Shown one piece after another: positions 26,427 through 41,400 of a stretch of 64,000 nt of DNA (position 1 is its first letter; every line of letters starts with the position of its first letter). The stretch lies in contig NC_067312.1 of the NCBI RefSeq assembly GCF_020740795.1, positions 59,210,405 to 59,274,404 on the forward strand, given 5' to 3'. The notes beneath the pieces were generated by a model. It saw only the letters and a list, made by a program, of their open reading frames with translations, did no database searches and was not told the DNA's origin. Origin of the DNA: Apus apus (taxonomy: Eukaryota; Chordata; Aves; Apodiformes; Apodidae). The translations under genes and the position numbers were made by a program.

Positions 26427-29400
26427 CTAGGGCAGATGTAAGCAAAACAGAAGGTCACTTATAGATTAGACCAATCTGAATTATTACATTTATAAAGAAG
26501 AGAAGAGAGTTGAAATACTTGATAAAACAGATGTTCAAGTGCTACTGAATGCAACGTAACTCTAAAAAAGAAACACAAGCTCACTCTGTTCCCACACAAG
26601 CATAATTATTACAGAGACTAGGAAATTTTTCTTTAAGTCTAAATATATGGACAAGTTTGCAGAAGTTAAAGGGAAATGCACTGACTCACTGAGTAATTCC
26701 AAGTATCAGGCTGCCATGCGTGATCAAGGCGTATTAGGAAACATGACAAAATGGAAACTGAAGATCCTTTCAAAACAAGCTATTTGTCTTCTGCCTGAAG
26801 TTGCAGAGATTATTTATGCTGTTGGCCTTGCTTTAGATAAAGTTTTCTTCATCTCTAAGTAGCATCAGCTACTAAAACATATGCCAAACCTTGACGACCC
26901 AAACTAGATCTGCAGAGAGCAGAAATTAAGAGAAATGCCACCTAAATGCCTCCCAACTTGCACTATTTTTTTGACAGCAGCATCCCACAAAATCAGGTCT
27001 GCTCAGGGATGTGATGCTAGAACCCAAACAGGTTTTTGAATATGGCTATAATTCACCACAGAGGAAGTGGCTCCTGCAGACTTGGAATTCAGTCTCCCCA
27101 GACCACTGCTGGTGTACAGCCTCTAGACACAACGGGCTCAAATACTGTGCATGAATACCCAGACAACAACTTAGGGATACAAGAAGCAAAACAGCAAAGT
27201 GACAACACTTTGCTTTTACTATAAGCAGCAGCTTGCTGCTGATAGGACATAACAACACAGGAACACAGCTTCTTGCAGGTCACAGAAGGAATGAGAAATC
27301 AGTTCATCCACAGCTAAGAAAGGGTAATTAATGCTAGGAAAGACTGGTGGGGAAGCAAGTGAGATTTTACAAGGAAATAGACCAGAGACTAAGAGACAGC
27401 AGCCATGAAGAAAAGAGAGGAAAAAGTGGAAGAATAGCAAGACAATAGTTACCGGTCTTCTGGGCCCAGCTGGCCTGCTCTGACAATATGAAGCAGCTCA
27501 AAGGCCAACTTAACTAGCTACTTGGGATTCTGTGAAGCAGGAAAATTAGATGACTTGCAGGCTTGCTCAGCTGGATTCTGTACTACCCCAGCAGACAGAC
27601 ACAGCTAGAAATCAGCTTCCTTTCAGCACTGTACTCCTAGGACCCCAGCCAGTTGGTAACACATCCATCACCACTAGTTTAAAGCAACACCCAAGGTCAC
27701 ACTTCAGGAAAGCAGATCCAAGGCAACCCAGGATCAGAGCACCAACTCTGTGGCCTGTCATTTCAAACATATTCTGTGTCTAGACTAGTACTGACCAAAC
27801 AGCTGCAGAAAGCAGCAACTGAATACGGAGAGACATGCACATCTGAAAGCAAAGCAAAAATGAAAGAAAAATTTGGAAAAGGAAATAAAAGACTGAAAGG
27901 AGAGATGAAATTACATTTTTTGGTGTTGTTTTTTTTTTTTTTTAAATCAGATGTATGCATGCTCTCTATGCCCTATATTCTCAAGGAAATTAGTCTCAAT
28001 TAAATCTGTTGAAAGCCCCCAACCCCCTTGTGGAGTTTTGTTTGTTTGTTTGAATACACCGATATATTTCAGGCAACTGTGGATTCCAAATGTGCACTGG
28101 AAAACAGTAAATTACAGTAAAGGCAAGATACATAAGAACAACTTCTCCAGAAACTCAGTACCTAGCTTCTAACTTTACATGGATTTGGATAATAAGAACG
28201 TAAGTTCTTAGCAACAGATATAACATTCACACTTCATAATGGGTTATGTTTAAGGATTTAAACACAATTTCATTTTGGTTTCACTGTGTCTTTTGCTTAT
28301 TAGACATCACACACATTAAATGATAGATACTTAAGACAAAGAAAAGCAGCTGCTGGGAAAGCTTAAGCAATCTTCAGTTTTATCCAACACAACTAAAAGT
28401 GCTGCGTTAAAACAAAAAAGTAATTACACAGACCACCACTACCTAGTCAAGAAGAGAAGCAGAACTACTTTGATGATGTTAACATGCATACATTAAGAAT
28501 GTTTTTGTGAGCAGGTACATGTGTACTTTAGCAAAATTTAATTACATCACTAACCTCTGGCTTTGTCCACTTCACATTTCTATTCATTTGATATCCCCCC
28601 TGACGTTAAGACTTAAAAAAATTATATGTAAATGCTACTTACCTGCAAGCTGAGCTGTTATAGCTTGGAAAGGTAGTTTTCTAAACATATCCACGAGTGG
28701 CTGTACTTTCTCTATGCTGACAAATTCATGTTTACCGTAGTCCAGCTCATACACTGACAAAAACCCATTTCTAAGAATTCCTTTCACAAGGACCCTGTAC
28801 CACCTATAAAGGGGGAGAATAAGAACAGACATTTTGAATTTCTATTGCCATACTGTCAAGGAGTCAGAAAAATATAATACACAATCAAAAGACCTTAACC
28901 AACATGTCTCAGATCTGGGATTATCCAAATAGAAGTCAGCTTTTCCAACTGCAGTCTGGAAGCATGAAGAGACTGCAACCTCAGCTACTTCCTTAATCTC
29001 GCAGATATCATTGGACACCTTCCTAACAATGCAGAGAAAGCAGAGCTAGTCTTCCTAGCTTAGCAGAGCTAAGCTTGCCTTCAAGGATTTTACCTTCAGT
29101 TTAAGAATTTACTTACTGATTTTCAATTTTAGCTGCGTAAATCTTGTTTTTTTCGATGTTCACAGATTTCTCCTCTGCCCTGCTGTAGTACAAGATCATT
29201 TCTTCCATTAGAGCTTCCAGTTTAAGTAGGTCATTCCAAGGCTGGACAATAAAGTGACCTGGATGACAGGCCACTGAGACATAGACATCCATGAGCTCAC
29301 CAGTCTTTGACAAGGGTAGAGGTGGAGGCATATCAATGGTAGACACTGTACTGCTGGATTCTTTGGCTGGATCAGATAAACTCTTCTCTAGCCTTCCACT

Positions 29401-32400
29401 AGTTGACTGAACAGCTGAAACAGCATCACTTGTCACTTTCATGGAGCTAGTCCCACTGGCTGCAGCACTCAAGAAAACATCTTTCTGATGCTTCCACAAG
29501 TCTGCATTTTTGATCTGTCGATTGACACTACGATCCACATCTGGGAAGTCCTCTGGAGTGAACAAGTAAATGTGCACAATTCCCTTTGAACCATCCTGTT
29601 TAACCACCTTGGAAATATAATAATAAATAAAATTTAACCTCATATATAATAAAATACAGTATAACTTCCAATTAATAACTATTAAATGCACATCTGATTT
29701 TGTACGTAAGACAGAACCTTTGCCTTTAACAGAAAAGCAGCAACAGTGCATCACATTCTATATGCCCAGAAATATTTGTAGAGGTTCTCTCAAGTATGTT
29801 AATTAAGTTGTTGGATAGTAAGCAACTCATAGAGGCTAAAAAGAGCATTTAAAGCTATTCCACTAATGTAATACAAAACTTGAATTGAGTTTTGTTCCAC
29901 CCAATAGGTTCAACCTCAGTACTGTGTGTACAATTCTAGTTTTCAGGAGACAGCAGCCAGTGTCCATACAGATCTTAACAACTAAGTAATGCTATTAAAT
30001 ATTAACACTTAATCATTCCAAATCATCTTCCTGTCATTATGGGAAATGTAGCCTAGTAAATGAAAGATGGGAAAAAATAAAGATGAAAAAAGCTTTGAGG
30101 TTTGCATCATGCCTACTTTTCAAGCACCAACATAAAAAATATTTCCTAACTAACAACAGATATGCTAGCCTTACTGAGAGTAAAGAACAGAAATTTTAAT
30201 TTGACAAAGTATGTAACATTTCTTTACAGATTCTTCTAATGATTTTCCCAGCCAGGAACAAAAACTTACCACAGTTAAAGCCTACATTATTGTTTATGAT
30301 TTAATCAGTCAAATATTACTATCAAATTCAAACTATGTTAGGATATTTAGAAAAGCCAGATGTAATAATCGTAAGTTCCAGACTAGAGGTGCTATGTTTT
30401 AACTATAAAGTCCTCAGTGTTAAAGAAAGCAAAGGATAAAGGAAAGCTACAAAAAACTTTTTCAAAGTATTTGGAATCAGATTTTTAAGAAGAAATGGGC
30501 TTTATTTAGTCTGTAGTAGTCATAGCTTTCCTTTAGAAGGGTGTTTTCTGTTAATTAAGCTGGATAGGAAATAATTTTATTTTTAAAGATAACAGAAATT
30601 CTAAGCATAAAATAGTGTATACTAAGTCATGTTGGATTAGAAAAAACAAACAAAAAATAGAGCTGCTTTCCAAGATTAGGAGGAGAAAAAGCTATGCTCA
30701 CAAGAGGCATAAAAATATTTTAACTCAACAGTTGTTATCTTTTTATGTGGTGAAACAAGAACAACTCTGTTTCTTTCTTACCAGTCGGTAAAATAACTCT
30801 AGCTGCAAATTGGGACTGGCACGGCAAAATGTTAAAGGCAACCAGCTGCTAAATTCTTGAGGGGGAAAGAAAGCTTCTAACACATTTAAGCAAGTAACTT
30901 TTATGCCAGAAGTAATAAGAGAAGGACTTCCTATAGAATTTATGTCCAAGAGCTGGCTATAAACTTTTAAACTTCTGTAACAAAGATTAATCTGATGAAA
31001 GGTTAAGCTTATAGCATTATCCTTTCAGCACTCTTTCCACATGCCTATGGATTCAAGTCACACATGTATTTTGCATATTTACCTTCATGCTAAATTCAGG
31101 ACAATTCATTACAGTGTCTCTCAGCCACAGCACAGCATCTGGAGTCCACATGCCAGTGTTAGGGGGCAGATCTGCTAGGCAGCATTTTATAGCCTAAGAA
31201 CAGAATTAATACACAAGGTTTAATTTAGTAATCTGGAAATTAGTCCACAATTTCCTATGACAGAAACTTCATTAATGCTGACAGATTCAATAAGGTATGA
31301 CAAACAAAGAGACAGAGGAACATGCAAAACCAGTACCATTACACATACACAACATTCTGCCCATACTCAGGGCTATGTTATGATTTCCTTCAGGCAAAGA
31401 TGCACAATAAAATATGCTCCAATTTTGGATGCTATTAAGCAAACAGGAGCACTACAAACACTGTCAGGTTAACTCTAACATGTGTTTATACCTGAGGAGG
31501 TATTGCAATTACTTCTCTCAGGAACTGTGGTGGGATTTCTCTAAGCTCTGATATTTTCACAGTTCCAACTGTTCCAGTATCCATGAACTGCACATCAAGT
31601 GCCCGTCTAGTGTGAATAATTCTTATCTGAAAGAAGAAAGCAAAAGCATCACTTTGAGGTTAAAAACACGACAGTGACATACCTTATAACAAGTTTCATG
31701 AAAGCTAAGGATTCAGATTTAACTTCAGATTTAACTGAACAAAAAGAGCAGCCATTTCTATGAAGGAAAACTGTAGCTGATTCTTTGAATACTTCTTACC
31801 ACTACACGTGCCCATTTTCCTTTGGAAGACAACAAGCAGATTTTGCCACAGAAAGGCAGCGATACATTGAATTCAGATGTTTGCTGCAAATATAAAAACA
31901 GAAGTTAAAAAGCATGGAGTTACTACTACCTGGCACTCAACTAACCATTTCAAAAGCCACACATGGAATAAACAGTTCTGAGAAGCAAAACATCTGTTCC
32001 AGAGATGAAGTGTCTTTCCAGTATCAGAAGCATTTCTTATCATGTTGTTTTAAACTTTCCCAATTGGTAAAGCTTTAATTTCAAGCTCTGTATCTTATGT
32101 GGAAACTGAGAGAATATAAAGTGCCAGGAGAAAAAACATGCCACATTTGAAAACACAGAATACAAAATCATTAGCCATTACTTTAATGTTCTGAAAAGCA
32201 AGAGCAGTTTAGAGCTGTGACAGTCAACTGAAGAAACTTCTACCTTGTATTCTAGATATTAAACACACCAAATTTGCTACTCAAAGTCTCATGGGGGTGA
32301 TATTCACTGTGATGATCCTAAATAATTTAACAAGACTATACTAAACTATAGAAGACATGGAGATGGGACTTCCATTTGAAGTCCCATCAACACTTTAGTT

Positions 32401-35400
32401 TGCTGAAATTCTCAGGCAAAATAAAAACCCTCAAGATAAGCTGCCAAGTCAAGATTGCTTCTTTTATCTCCATATACAGATTCACATTAGAGGATTCTGA
32501 ATGTTAAGATCTCCTTTGATTGCAGTAAGAACCCAAAATATACTATGTTCAGAAAAGCTGAACTTTTGAAACACCTGTGTGGCTGCCTGCCTTTGTGTTG
32601 CTAAACCTTTCAGAGTTCTATACACTCTCCTTCACTGTTTAGCTTGCTTGAAACTGAACCTTGATAACTGAAACATGTTAAATATAAAGTATTCCCAGAT
32701 GGCATGTGTTCCACAACAGGTCTAAAGCTTAGCTTCTACACCTAAAAATACTTTGACAGGGTAGTTTCACAAGCAGCAGTTCTAACAGCACCTGTAAAGG
32801 ACCCATGCTTCATGGTTTGACTCTCTAAGGCTCAGACGGATTTTTAACAAATTAGATGCTCCTAAGATTTCTTCTCTTTTGTATAAATTCTTTTGTGTCT
32901 AATAACGTTGTTGCATACCTCTACAAATGGCTGGTGGAATGTCAGACTTCTCTGCCATGTGTCTATTTAAAAGCAACTTAGTCTGGAGAAAAGAATGCTG
33001 AAAGGAGACCTTATCACTCTCTAAAACTGCCTGAAAGGAGGTTGAAGTGAGGTGGGAGTTGGTCTCTCCTCCTTAGTAACAAACAGCAGGATAAGAGGAA
33101 ATTAACTCAAGTTGCACCAGCGGAGGTCTAGAATGGATATTAGAAGAAACTTCTTCACGGAAAGGGTAATTAAACACTGAAATAGGCTGTGCAGGGAGGT
33201 GATTGAATCACCATCCCTGGAGGTGTTTAAAAGGCATGTAGATGTGGTGCTTAGGAATATGGTTTAAGCGTTGGACTTAGTAGAGTTAGGTTAATGGTTG
33301 GACTCAACGATCTTAAATGTATTTTCCAACCAGAATGATTCTGTGATTCTGTGATGACTTTCGAAAACATCCCATACATCAGCTGTAGTTGAAATTAGCC
33401 ACAACATTCAAAAGCTAAGGGTACAAGGATAAGATAGGCAGCATATCAGGTCAAAGCCATCATATCTCCACGGAAGCCAGGCTAAAAAGAACAGACCTTG
33501 GTTACACTGCTTTTACTGTTACTTTGCATGATGTGCTGTAGGCCAGGCTATTTAGGCACCTCAACTACATCATGTAAGTAAAACTTAAAGAAAAAAATAC
33601 TGAAGTTCCTCCACAGGCTTTCTACCCATCTGATGCAGTTTCAATTGGAAGCTTCGCATTATGACACATATTTTTACAGTTCTAACTATTCAAAACAACT
33701 CAAGAAAGCATCAAAAGACATTTTGCATGCTGAAAGATGCACCCCAAAATACTAGAAAGAGAATCTGTAGCATTTTGAATAGTCTATGGCTGTCTCAGAA
33801 ACCTGAACTTATGTGGAATGGAAATTATTGGTATACACTGAAGAAAGGCTACATGACTTTTCTACTTCTCTCATCATAAAACCTACCTTGTAATGGAAGA
33901 AGTCTTCTAGTTTCTGCAAGATTTCAGAAACTCTGGACAAGCCTTTAGATGGCACTTGGCAATATAGGCTTCCATCAGAGAAAACACTGGTTACTCTGAC
34001 ATTTGTGTATAGTGCATCAACCTGTAACAGTAAATTTTTATATGAAAGGGGGAAAAAACCACATATACAATCTCAGCAAATTTCTAAGTACTGTTTTTTG
34101 TCCATATAAGACCTTAGTAGTCAATGATTTTTAAAAAAAATTAAGAAGGAAACAGGAAAATGGTACCTGTAGGTGCAGTTCAAGGGACTTGTCATACAAC
34201 GCCTTCAGACAATTAGCATTGATGTTGATATCGTCTTCTCCGGAAGTGTCATAGAGAACAAGAAGAGGAATATCACCCTTTTCCAGTATTTCCACAGCAA
34301 GTATCTTGGAGCATGTCTGTGATTCCACAGTCTTTACTAGGACAGGGTTATCACAGAAGGCTTCCAGTCCTGTAAGACACACCACACTTTTTATGTGTCA
34401 CCATATTCAAAGGGGAAAATAAAAATGAGGTCTGTGTTCACAACAGAAATCTTTCCAAGAATCAGGATGTAGCAGGAAAGTTGTACTGAACCCCTACTTG
34501 CATTCTGCTTAATTTCCACCTTTTTAACACAGCCACCTTTGGGGGAAAGGGAACAGAAGGAAAAAGGAGCTGTGCTAAGTACACTGCTTCACACGACAGA
34601 AAATGTTTCCTTATATTTCTTTAGGCTTGCGTGTATTAAAGCAACAAAGACATCAAAGCTGAGTGCAGAAACAACTAAACTCAATTACACAGACACTGGA
34701 TGTTAAGGTCTTCTAACATCAAGGTTTCTTTATAAAGCTTTCCTTCCCATCCTTCTTTCCATGCCTACCTGTGTCTGTTTAATCTAGCTGTCTTGGACAA
34801 AATCTAACATACACAGAGCTATTACAAAAACGGATCAGAAGTCCCGCAGAGACGCTTCAATCCGTAAACAGTGCGCTGGCAAGCTGTATTGTCAACACTG
34901 GCTTTCTCTTACCTGCCAGTTTGCATTTTGCAGCTTGAAATGGAAGTGAATAGAACTGTTTCTGCAGTTTGTACACACTGTTGCTTTCAACAAACTCACT
35001 GAAGCCATGATCAACATAGCATACCTGATAATGGAAAATGGAATAAGAATGTAAGATCATGAATATAATTGCAAATATGTTTTCTGGAGTCTATGTAAAA
35101 TGTGTTTGATTATCACATTCTCTGTGCAGCCACAGTCAAATCACTTTTAATTAATTTAGCACTATGTAACACCATTAATATCAGGTTTATTTCACTGCTT
35201 GAATGTTTTGAGTTTTCAGGCAAAGCAGCCTTCTCAATATCTCTGTAAAATCATCCTCTCCAGTTGTTCCACAGAATCTCAACTCTTAATAGGACCAGTG
35301 TTGGAAGGACTCAGCACGTATTACCTCAAACCACACAGAGAAAGGCAATAAAGCAGCAATTTTTATTTAAAAAGCTCTGAACACATTGAAAAGTCAAATA

Positions 35401-38400
35401 GCGTTCAACTACCTTTTGTTTTTACTGCATTAAGATAATAAATTTTATTTATGCTTATAGTAACTGACACAAATACCAGTCAGTGCAGGAAACCAGTAAG
35501 GAAACCTCTGAGCTGATTGGCAGCTAGAAGTGAAAGAAAGAAGGCTGTGACAGGGCTTCATACAACTTTTTTCTAACTCTTATCACACAATCGTCTGCAT
35601 ACCAAACACTGAAAAGGGAGTCTGAATGCTGTGTCAGAGGATAATCAGCAAATGCTGCAATAAAGCCATAGCCTTCTTTTGGCTGATAGCTCTAGCTAGA
35701 GAGAAATTAGGGGTAAACTTGCTTCCAATGTCAAGCAAATTTTCTTTTTACAGATTTTTTTTTCTTCAGTGAACTCTCTTTTATGTAGCATATCAAGTTT
35801 TGCAGCTAGTGGACTGGTAATGCTCAGTGTTTACAGATAGATACTGCTGAGAGATTAAGGACACTTTGTTTTGTTTCTTGAATTGCCTGCTTCAGACATT
35901 AAAGGAGTGGAAGAGTCTCTACAGCCCTCCCAGCGAACTACAGTATTCCATTCCTTATATAATTCAGGGATCAAGCCCTCCTTCTTTCTTCCTCTTTTAC
36001 TTCTCTTCCATCCATGGCCGGTGTCCAGGGAGGACTCCATCTCTCCATTACCATTGATCCCCAGGCTCATGCATCCCTGACCCTCATAACTCTCCCCTCA
36101 GCTCCTGTCTGCTCTGCCGCTCTCTCCAGCACTCCAGAACATTTCAGAACTTCTCACAGCTCAGGAGATGCCGTGGGAGCTGCTGGGGGGGACACAATAG
36201 GGTTTTGCACATTCCTGGACATACTTGTATATATTTGCACATATTTTCTTTTATTACTAGCATTTAATTAAAGCTGTCTAGTTTAGTTTTCCATCCAGAA
36301 GTCTTAGTCTCTCTCTCCTTCCCTACCTGAGTGGGAGGGGGAGGGGATTGAGAGTGTTATTACTGCTGGTTCAGTTGCCCATCCTGAGTCAAACCGTGAC
36401 AGTCCCTGCCACTTCTTAAATACAGCAATCTTGCACAAAACTGAGTTCTGAAACCCCCCCTCTAAGTTCCAGCTGAAGAACACCACACTAACTTTCATAA
36501 AAACCTCAGTTCTAAGACATGTGCTATATATTTATGAAATATATCATCTCTGGAAGTATGTTAAGCAGACGTGAGTAAAAAGTCACCTAGTTGAGGGAAG
36601 AAAAAAAGGTATAATTAATGTTTGACTAGATAAGAAATAACTGTGAAGTTTGTAACTTTTCTCATACTTCTGTTATATGTTTTTGTTTCATTGCATACGG
36701 CAAGAAGAGTCTGCTTGACACAAGACAAGGTTAACAGAGGAGTTAAATAATCTCAAAGAGATTTAACTAAAATTCACAGTACATATAAACACGCTGAATA
36801 CCACATCTACCTGGAAAGGAACACAAGTATAACTATCTCATTGTCTCGCTATTTAGTGTATATTATAAATACATCAGTACAAGAGTTCAAACAAGATCTA
36901 ACAGCAACTGGATTTTATTCTCCCCTTTCCCTTCCTCTGCCCCACTCTAAACAGTGCTACTACACCCATTCCTCCTAAGACTATCAAAGGTACATATTCA
37001 GTACAAAAGTGCTATAGGGTCCAGCCCCAAACAAAATCCAAAACAAACCACAAAACCTCAAATTACTTAAGAGAAAAAAAACCCTGAAAGACCATTTAAT
37101 ATTGGCAATCACATAACTTCAAAAACGGCTTAATTTCTCAACTGAAAATACTTCAGGGCAAGAAAGGAGAGAATGCTAGTGCACTATATTTAGGAATTAA
37201 CTGTGTATCTAAAACCTAAGAGTGTTTCAAGTCTTTCATCAAGTGCCACCAAAAGTAATTGCTTGCCTTTATTCTATTGTCTTCAAGAGAAATTATTCGA
37301 GCACGCAACCAGGCATCTTCTTCAGCATGTACTGCAACAAGTTGCCCAACGCTCAGAGACTGAGCTACTGACACTCTGCTATTCTGACTGTAGTATGCTT
37401 TCATGTCATCTTCCATTTGTTCCTGGGCAGAAGAATATTCTTTACCCACATACCTACAGTATTTAAACAAACAAACAAACAGAAAACAACACAAAAGTTA
37501 AGATGCAATTTCAAAAAGCTGAATAAAAACATAAGGACATTTGCATGCATATATGAGTGAGCAAATTATAGATATATACATTTTCTAAGCACAACAGTAT
37601 CCAAACTCTTTTCCCATTAACAGGGCTACAGAACAGTAACTGACATCAAATTTGGTACTTTTGTTGACAGCTATATGTCGTCCAGCAGTGTATAATCTAG
37701 TATGTTCAATTAGATATTTAATAAGAGCTCCTACTTGATTATTACAATCAGGTAGAGCAACATGACAACAAGAGCAGAGTAGTATCTGGGACCAACTATA
37801 AAAGACAACTAATATGTCAACTCTGAAGTTACTCTGTCATTAACAAACACTAGCTTAATCAGGTTTTCACTAAGGTTGATTAAAAACAAGGCACCTAAAA
37901 AGAACTTTATAAATTAGCTGTCAAACCACATGCTGTTTGCTCCTGGCCTTCAGAAAAATCCTGATATTGGGCTGCTGACCTAATGGTTCATAATGAAGCA
38001 GTTTGTGTTTTATAGAATTTCTAATAAAATACATAAACTTTCTGAAAAACTCCAAATGAGAAGTTCTGAATGCTTCTGAAACAAGTCAGATTAGAGCAGA
38101 CAAAAGAAGACAATTTATTCCCACATTTGTATTACTAGCTACTGCTCCAATTTGTTCGTAGAGTGATTAGCAATGCTGAGTTGTACCAGACAGTTTAGAT
38201 CATCATCCTATAAAAATCTAGACTTAATCTGAAGGTCTGCTATATGTCCACTATTAGTGCAGATACAGTATTGTGACATACTATTCTAACTTTGTTATAA
38301 AGATTAAGTTAAATCTGATCACATTCCAGGTAACACTAGTTTTCCTAAAGACAGCCTGCTCTTTATCATATTCTATGTCTTAGACTAAATTCAAACAGAG

Positions 38401-41400
38401 GTCTTACAGGAACAATGTAAAACAAAGCCTCTCTTTTCACTGATGTAATTCTTCCTGTTGAGATTTCTTTTTTAAGCTCAAGGACATTCACAAATTCCAG
38501 CTTGTCTTCTTCACTAAAGTGATTGACTTGTCCAGCCAAAGCTAGTACAAATGTTAATGATGATTAAGATTGTTGCCTTAAAACTATGCTTTGTGCTAAG
38601 ACCAGTATACAAAATAAATGCATAAGCAATGTACAGAAAAAGCACAACATAGGAATGGTGCTAGCAGCTAAAACAAAGATGGCAACATTCTCAAATGAGA
38701 ATTTCTTTCATAACCCCCAAGTATGGGAATTTTCACAACAGATGATCAGACACTGACTCCATTACTTCAGGGAACTAAAACAATGAACTGACATATAAAA
38801 GAGGTTCAAGGCTGATTAGTCTGATACATTAGTGATAGCTGGAGAGAAAAAGGACATCTAAACTTCAGTCTTAAAGCTAGTGTGTTGAATATTGTCAAAC
38901 AATTAATCCTTTGAAGTGACATATAAAACTTTTTAAGATTACGCTCAATGTGAAATATTTTAAAGAATTAAATATCCTCTTTAAAAAGTGCTTGGATTTT
39001 CTGTTTTATTGGGGTTTTTTTTAAGTTTTAAAGAACTTATTTAAAGGGCTTGTATGTTTTATCCCAATAATGAGGTTCAGAAAGCTTACAATGGTACTTC
39101 CTGAAAGAGTATAGTAACATACATATAAGATAGCCATTACATTGTCCTCTCTGTGGCTGAGCTAATTAGCAACCAAACCAGGAAGAACTAGTATTTTACT
39201 GTTGAATAGAATCTCATCTGTCCCCAGAAGTCAAAGTTAAGTAAGTCAGTTAATGAAGTAAAAAATATTTTAGTAAGTATTGCAGCAGTATCTGAATACT
39301 ACGATGTGTTACTTAAAAGGGTTACTTAAAAAAGTCTTCCAATGCCATCTGCTTTGATTCTCAGCACAGAAGTTTCAGAAAATTTCCATTTAGCAAACAC
39401 ACAAAAGGATTCTAAGGTTTCATTATCCAAATATCCTGGACAACATGAATATGTGGATTTATAAAACAAGCAAAAATGATAGATTCTGAAGCACAAACTT
39501 GCCTAATTAGGACGTCATTAGTGTTTTTTAGTTCTATCACGAGGACAGACACAGATCCTTCTGATGGAATGATTAGAGGCGGAACAGTTATGTTCTCTGG
39601 ATATTGGCCCTTGGATCCTTCATACTGCTGCTCAGCCGTGGCCTTCGTACCATCATGCTTCTGGACTTTCTCAGTGACATTCAGATTTTCATCAATGCGT
39701 CTTTGGGGCTTAGCATACAGGATGGCCTTCCTGGGAACATCAGATACATAATCCACTACACATACATCTGAGAGCAAATCTAGGTTATTTAGAATGTCTT
39801 CTGGAAATTTTACTTGGTAAGTGTCTTGGTACAGTTTGGGAAGCGCATTAGCCCAAAGACCACTGGAATACTTCAGCAAGATGTTAACAACTTTTTGCTT
39901 GAAGTCACTACTAAGAGATGCAGGTGTAGTCTCCGTATTTTGTTTTAATAAGGGGTCAGCTTTTGAAGAAGTAACATTCTGATATGCCTTTTCTTGCTCT
40001 GTATCACTTTTTGCTGTAGGTGCTGTTTTCTTAGCAGGATAAAGAAGCCCATCAATCTGATCACCTCTGTGTACTTTCTCCACCTTGTAAAACAAGAAGT
40101 AGAGTCAATAATCAGTTGCATCTCTAAGTCTAAATAATTTTGCCATTACATTTTTGTAATATGCATTTTATACAGACTTTGAAATGGACATCTACAGGGA
40201 ATTAAGCTTGAGGCAGTTACTACAGGGTAGTATTTCTTGCAATGCTTCCTCCTGCATTTTGAAGGATAGCAAAAACATACAACTACATCTGGACAGCGGA
40301 AATAATGAATCTATGCAGTACAACTGTGACTTGCTTCCAAAAAAGTATAGTCTCTCTTTTCTCCTAGAAGGATCAGAAGATGGGGACACACTTCACAAAC
40401 TTAAGTCTTTTGCACATTAACACCCTCGATCTCCCACACAGGTAAGCATATCATAAACAAAAGTTTCTGTCTCAAGCTTACTGAGAGAAAGGGGATTTGA
40501 CTGTATACTCAAGAAGAGGACACCTGTCAGGCAGTGTTGTAAAAGCTATCTTCTGTCACACTCAGGGAATTATTTTTTCTTTAAACAAGTTCTGAAATTA
40601 AGGAGTACATTTCTGGATCATAATAAATTTTCTAATAAATTTGAACAGGCCATTTTAAACCATGCCCATAGCCTCCCTCCATACCCCGAAGTTTTGCCAT
40701 TCCAAACATCTCACATGGTCTGAAGTCATAACCTTGAAAGCACCATTTGAGAACTGCAGAAACAAACAATAGAATTCCACTTCCTAAAGCTAACCAGTTT
40801 CAACCTAAATCAACCTAACCATAGGTTAGCAGGAATATCTTTGTACAATTGACATAACAGGACATCTTGGAGTTTTCACTTTGGTTCCAAAGCAAGAACA
40901 ACTCCTGCTGTAACAAAAGTTACTAAGGTTTATGCAGCTCCATGTTGATATTCCTTCCTCAGAAACAACTCTTCAGTTTCCTGAGTCAACAACACACCGA
41001 AGTCCTTTTCAGAGGCAGATCAATGAACAAAACATTGAGTTGAAATATTTGCTGCTGCTCAGGAGTAGCATTTACTTTAATGAGGTTGACGTCTACACCC
41101 ATCAGAACTTGAGAAACCTTCCTAAAGCGACTCTTTGTTGTTCTTAGTAACATACAATATGAGCATAATGAAGAAGACTTTGCTGCCCATCTTTAAGGTC
41201 CCTTCCAACCCAAACCATTCAATGACTCTGTGATTCTGTGATAATGAGAACAATACATATCACTCATTATCACAATAATATTAATAATATAAAAATGTTT
41301 AGTTATAATACACTGAAAAAACTGATGGCCACTACCGTATCCAGAATAATGTATTTTCTCCTGTGTGCACCTCTTCACACTCAGTCACATCATGATCTGA

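Larger units (their letters stand above)
26427..31082 (-). other. TDRD7 3' introns (26427-28642, 28804-29116, 29608-31082)
   Basis: Three introns around the last exons. I recognise no gene or transposon in them; they are A/T-rich, with a short poly-T run near 27929-27944. Confidence 0.6.

Noticed and set aside
39497..39502. GT donor four bases after 39503 as the real splice site
   Set aside because: It shifts the frame and meets a stop within four codons, while the GC donor keeps the conserved IRYVGK.
39476..39751. 91-codon plus-strand frame opposite the LOTUS3 exon
   Set aside because: Shadow of the TDRD7 coding exon on the other strand.
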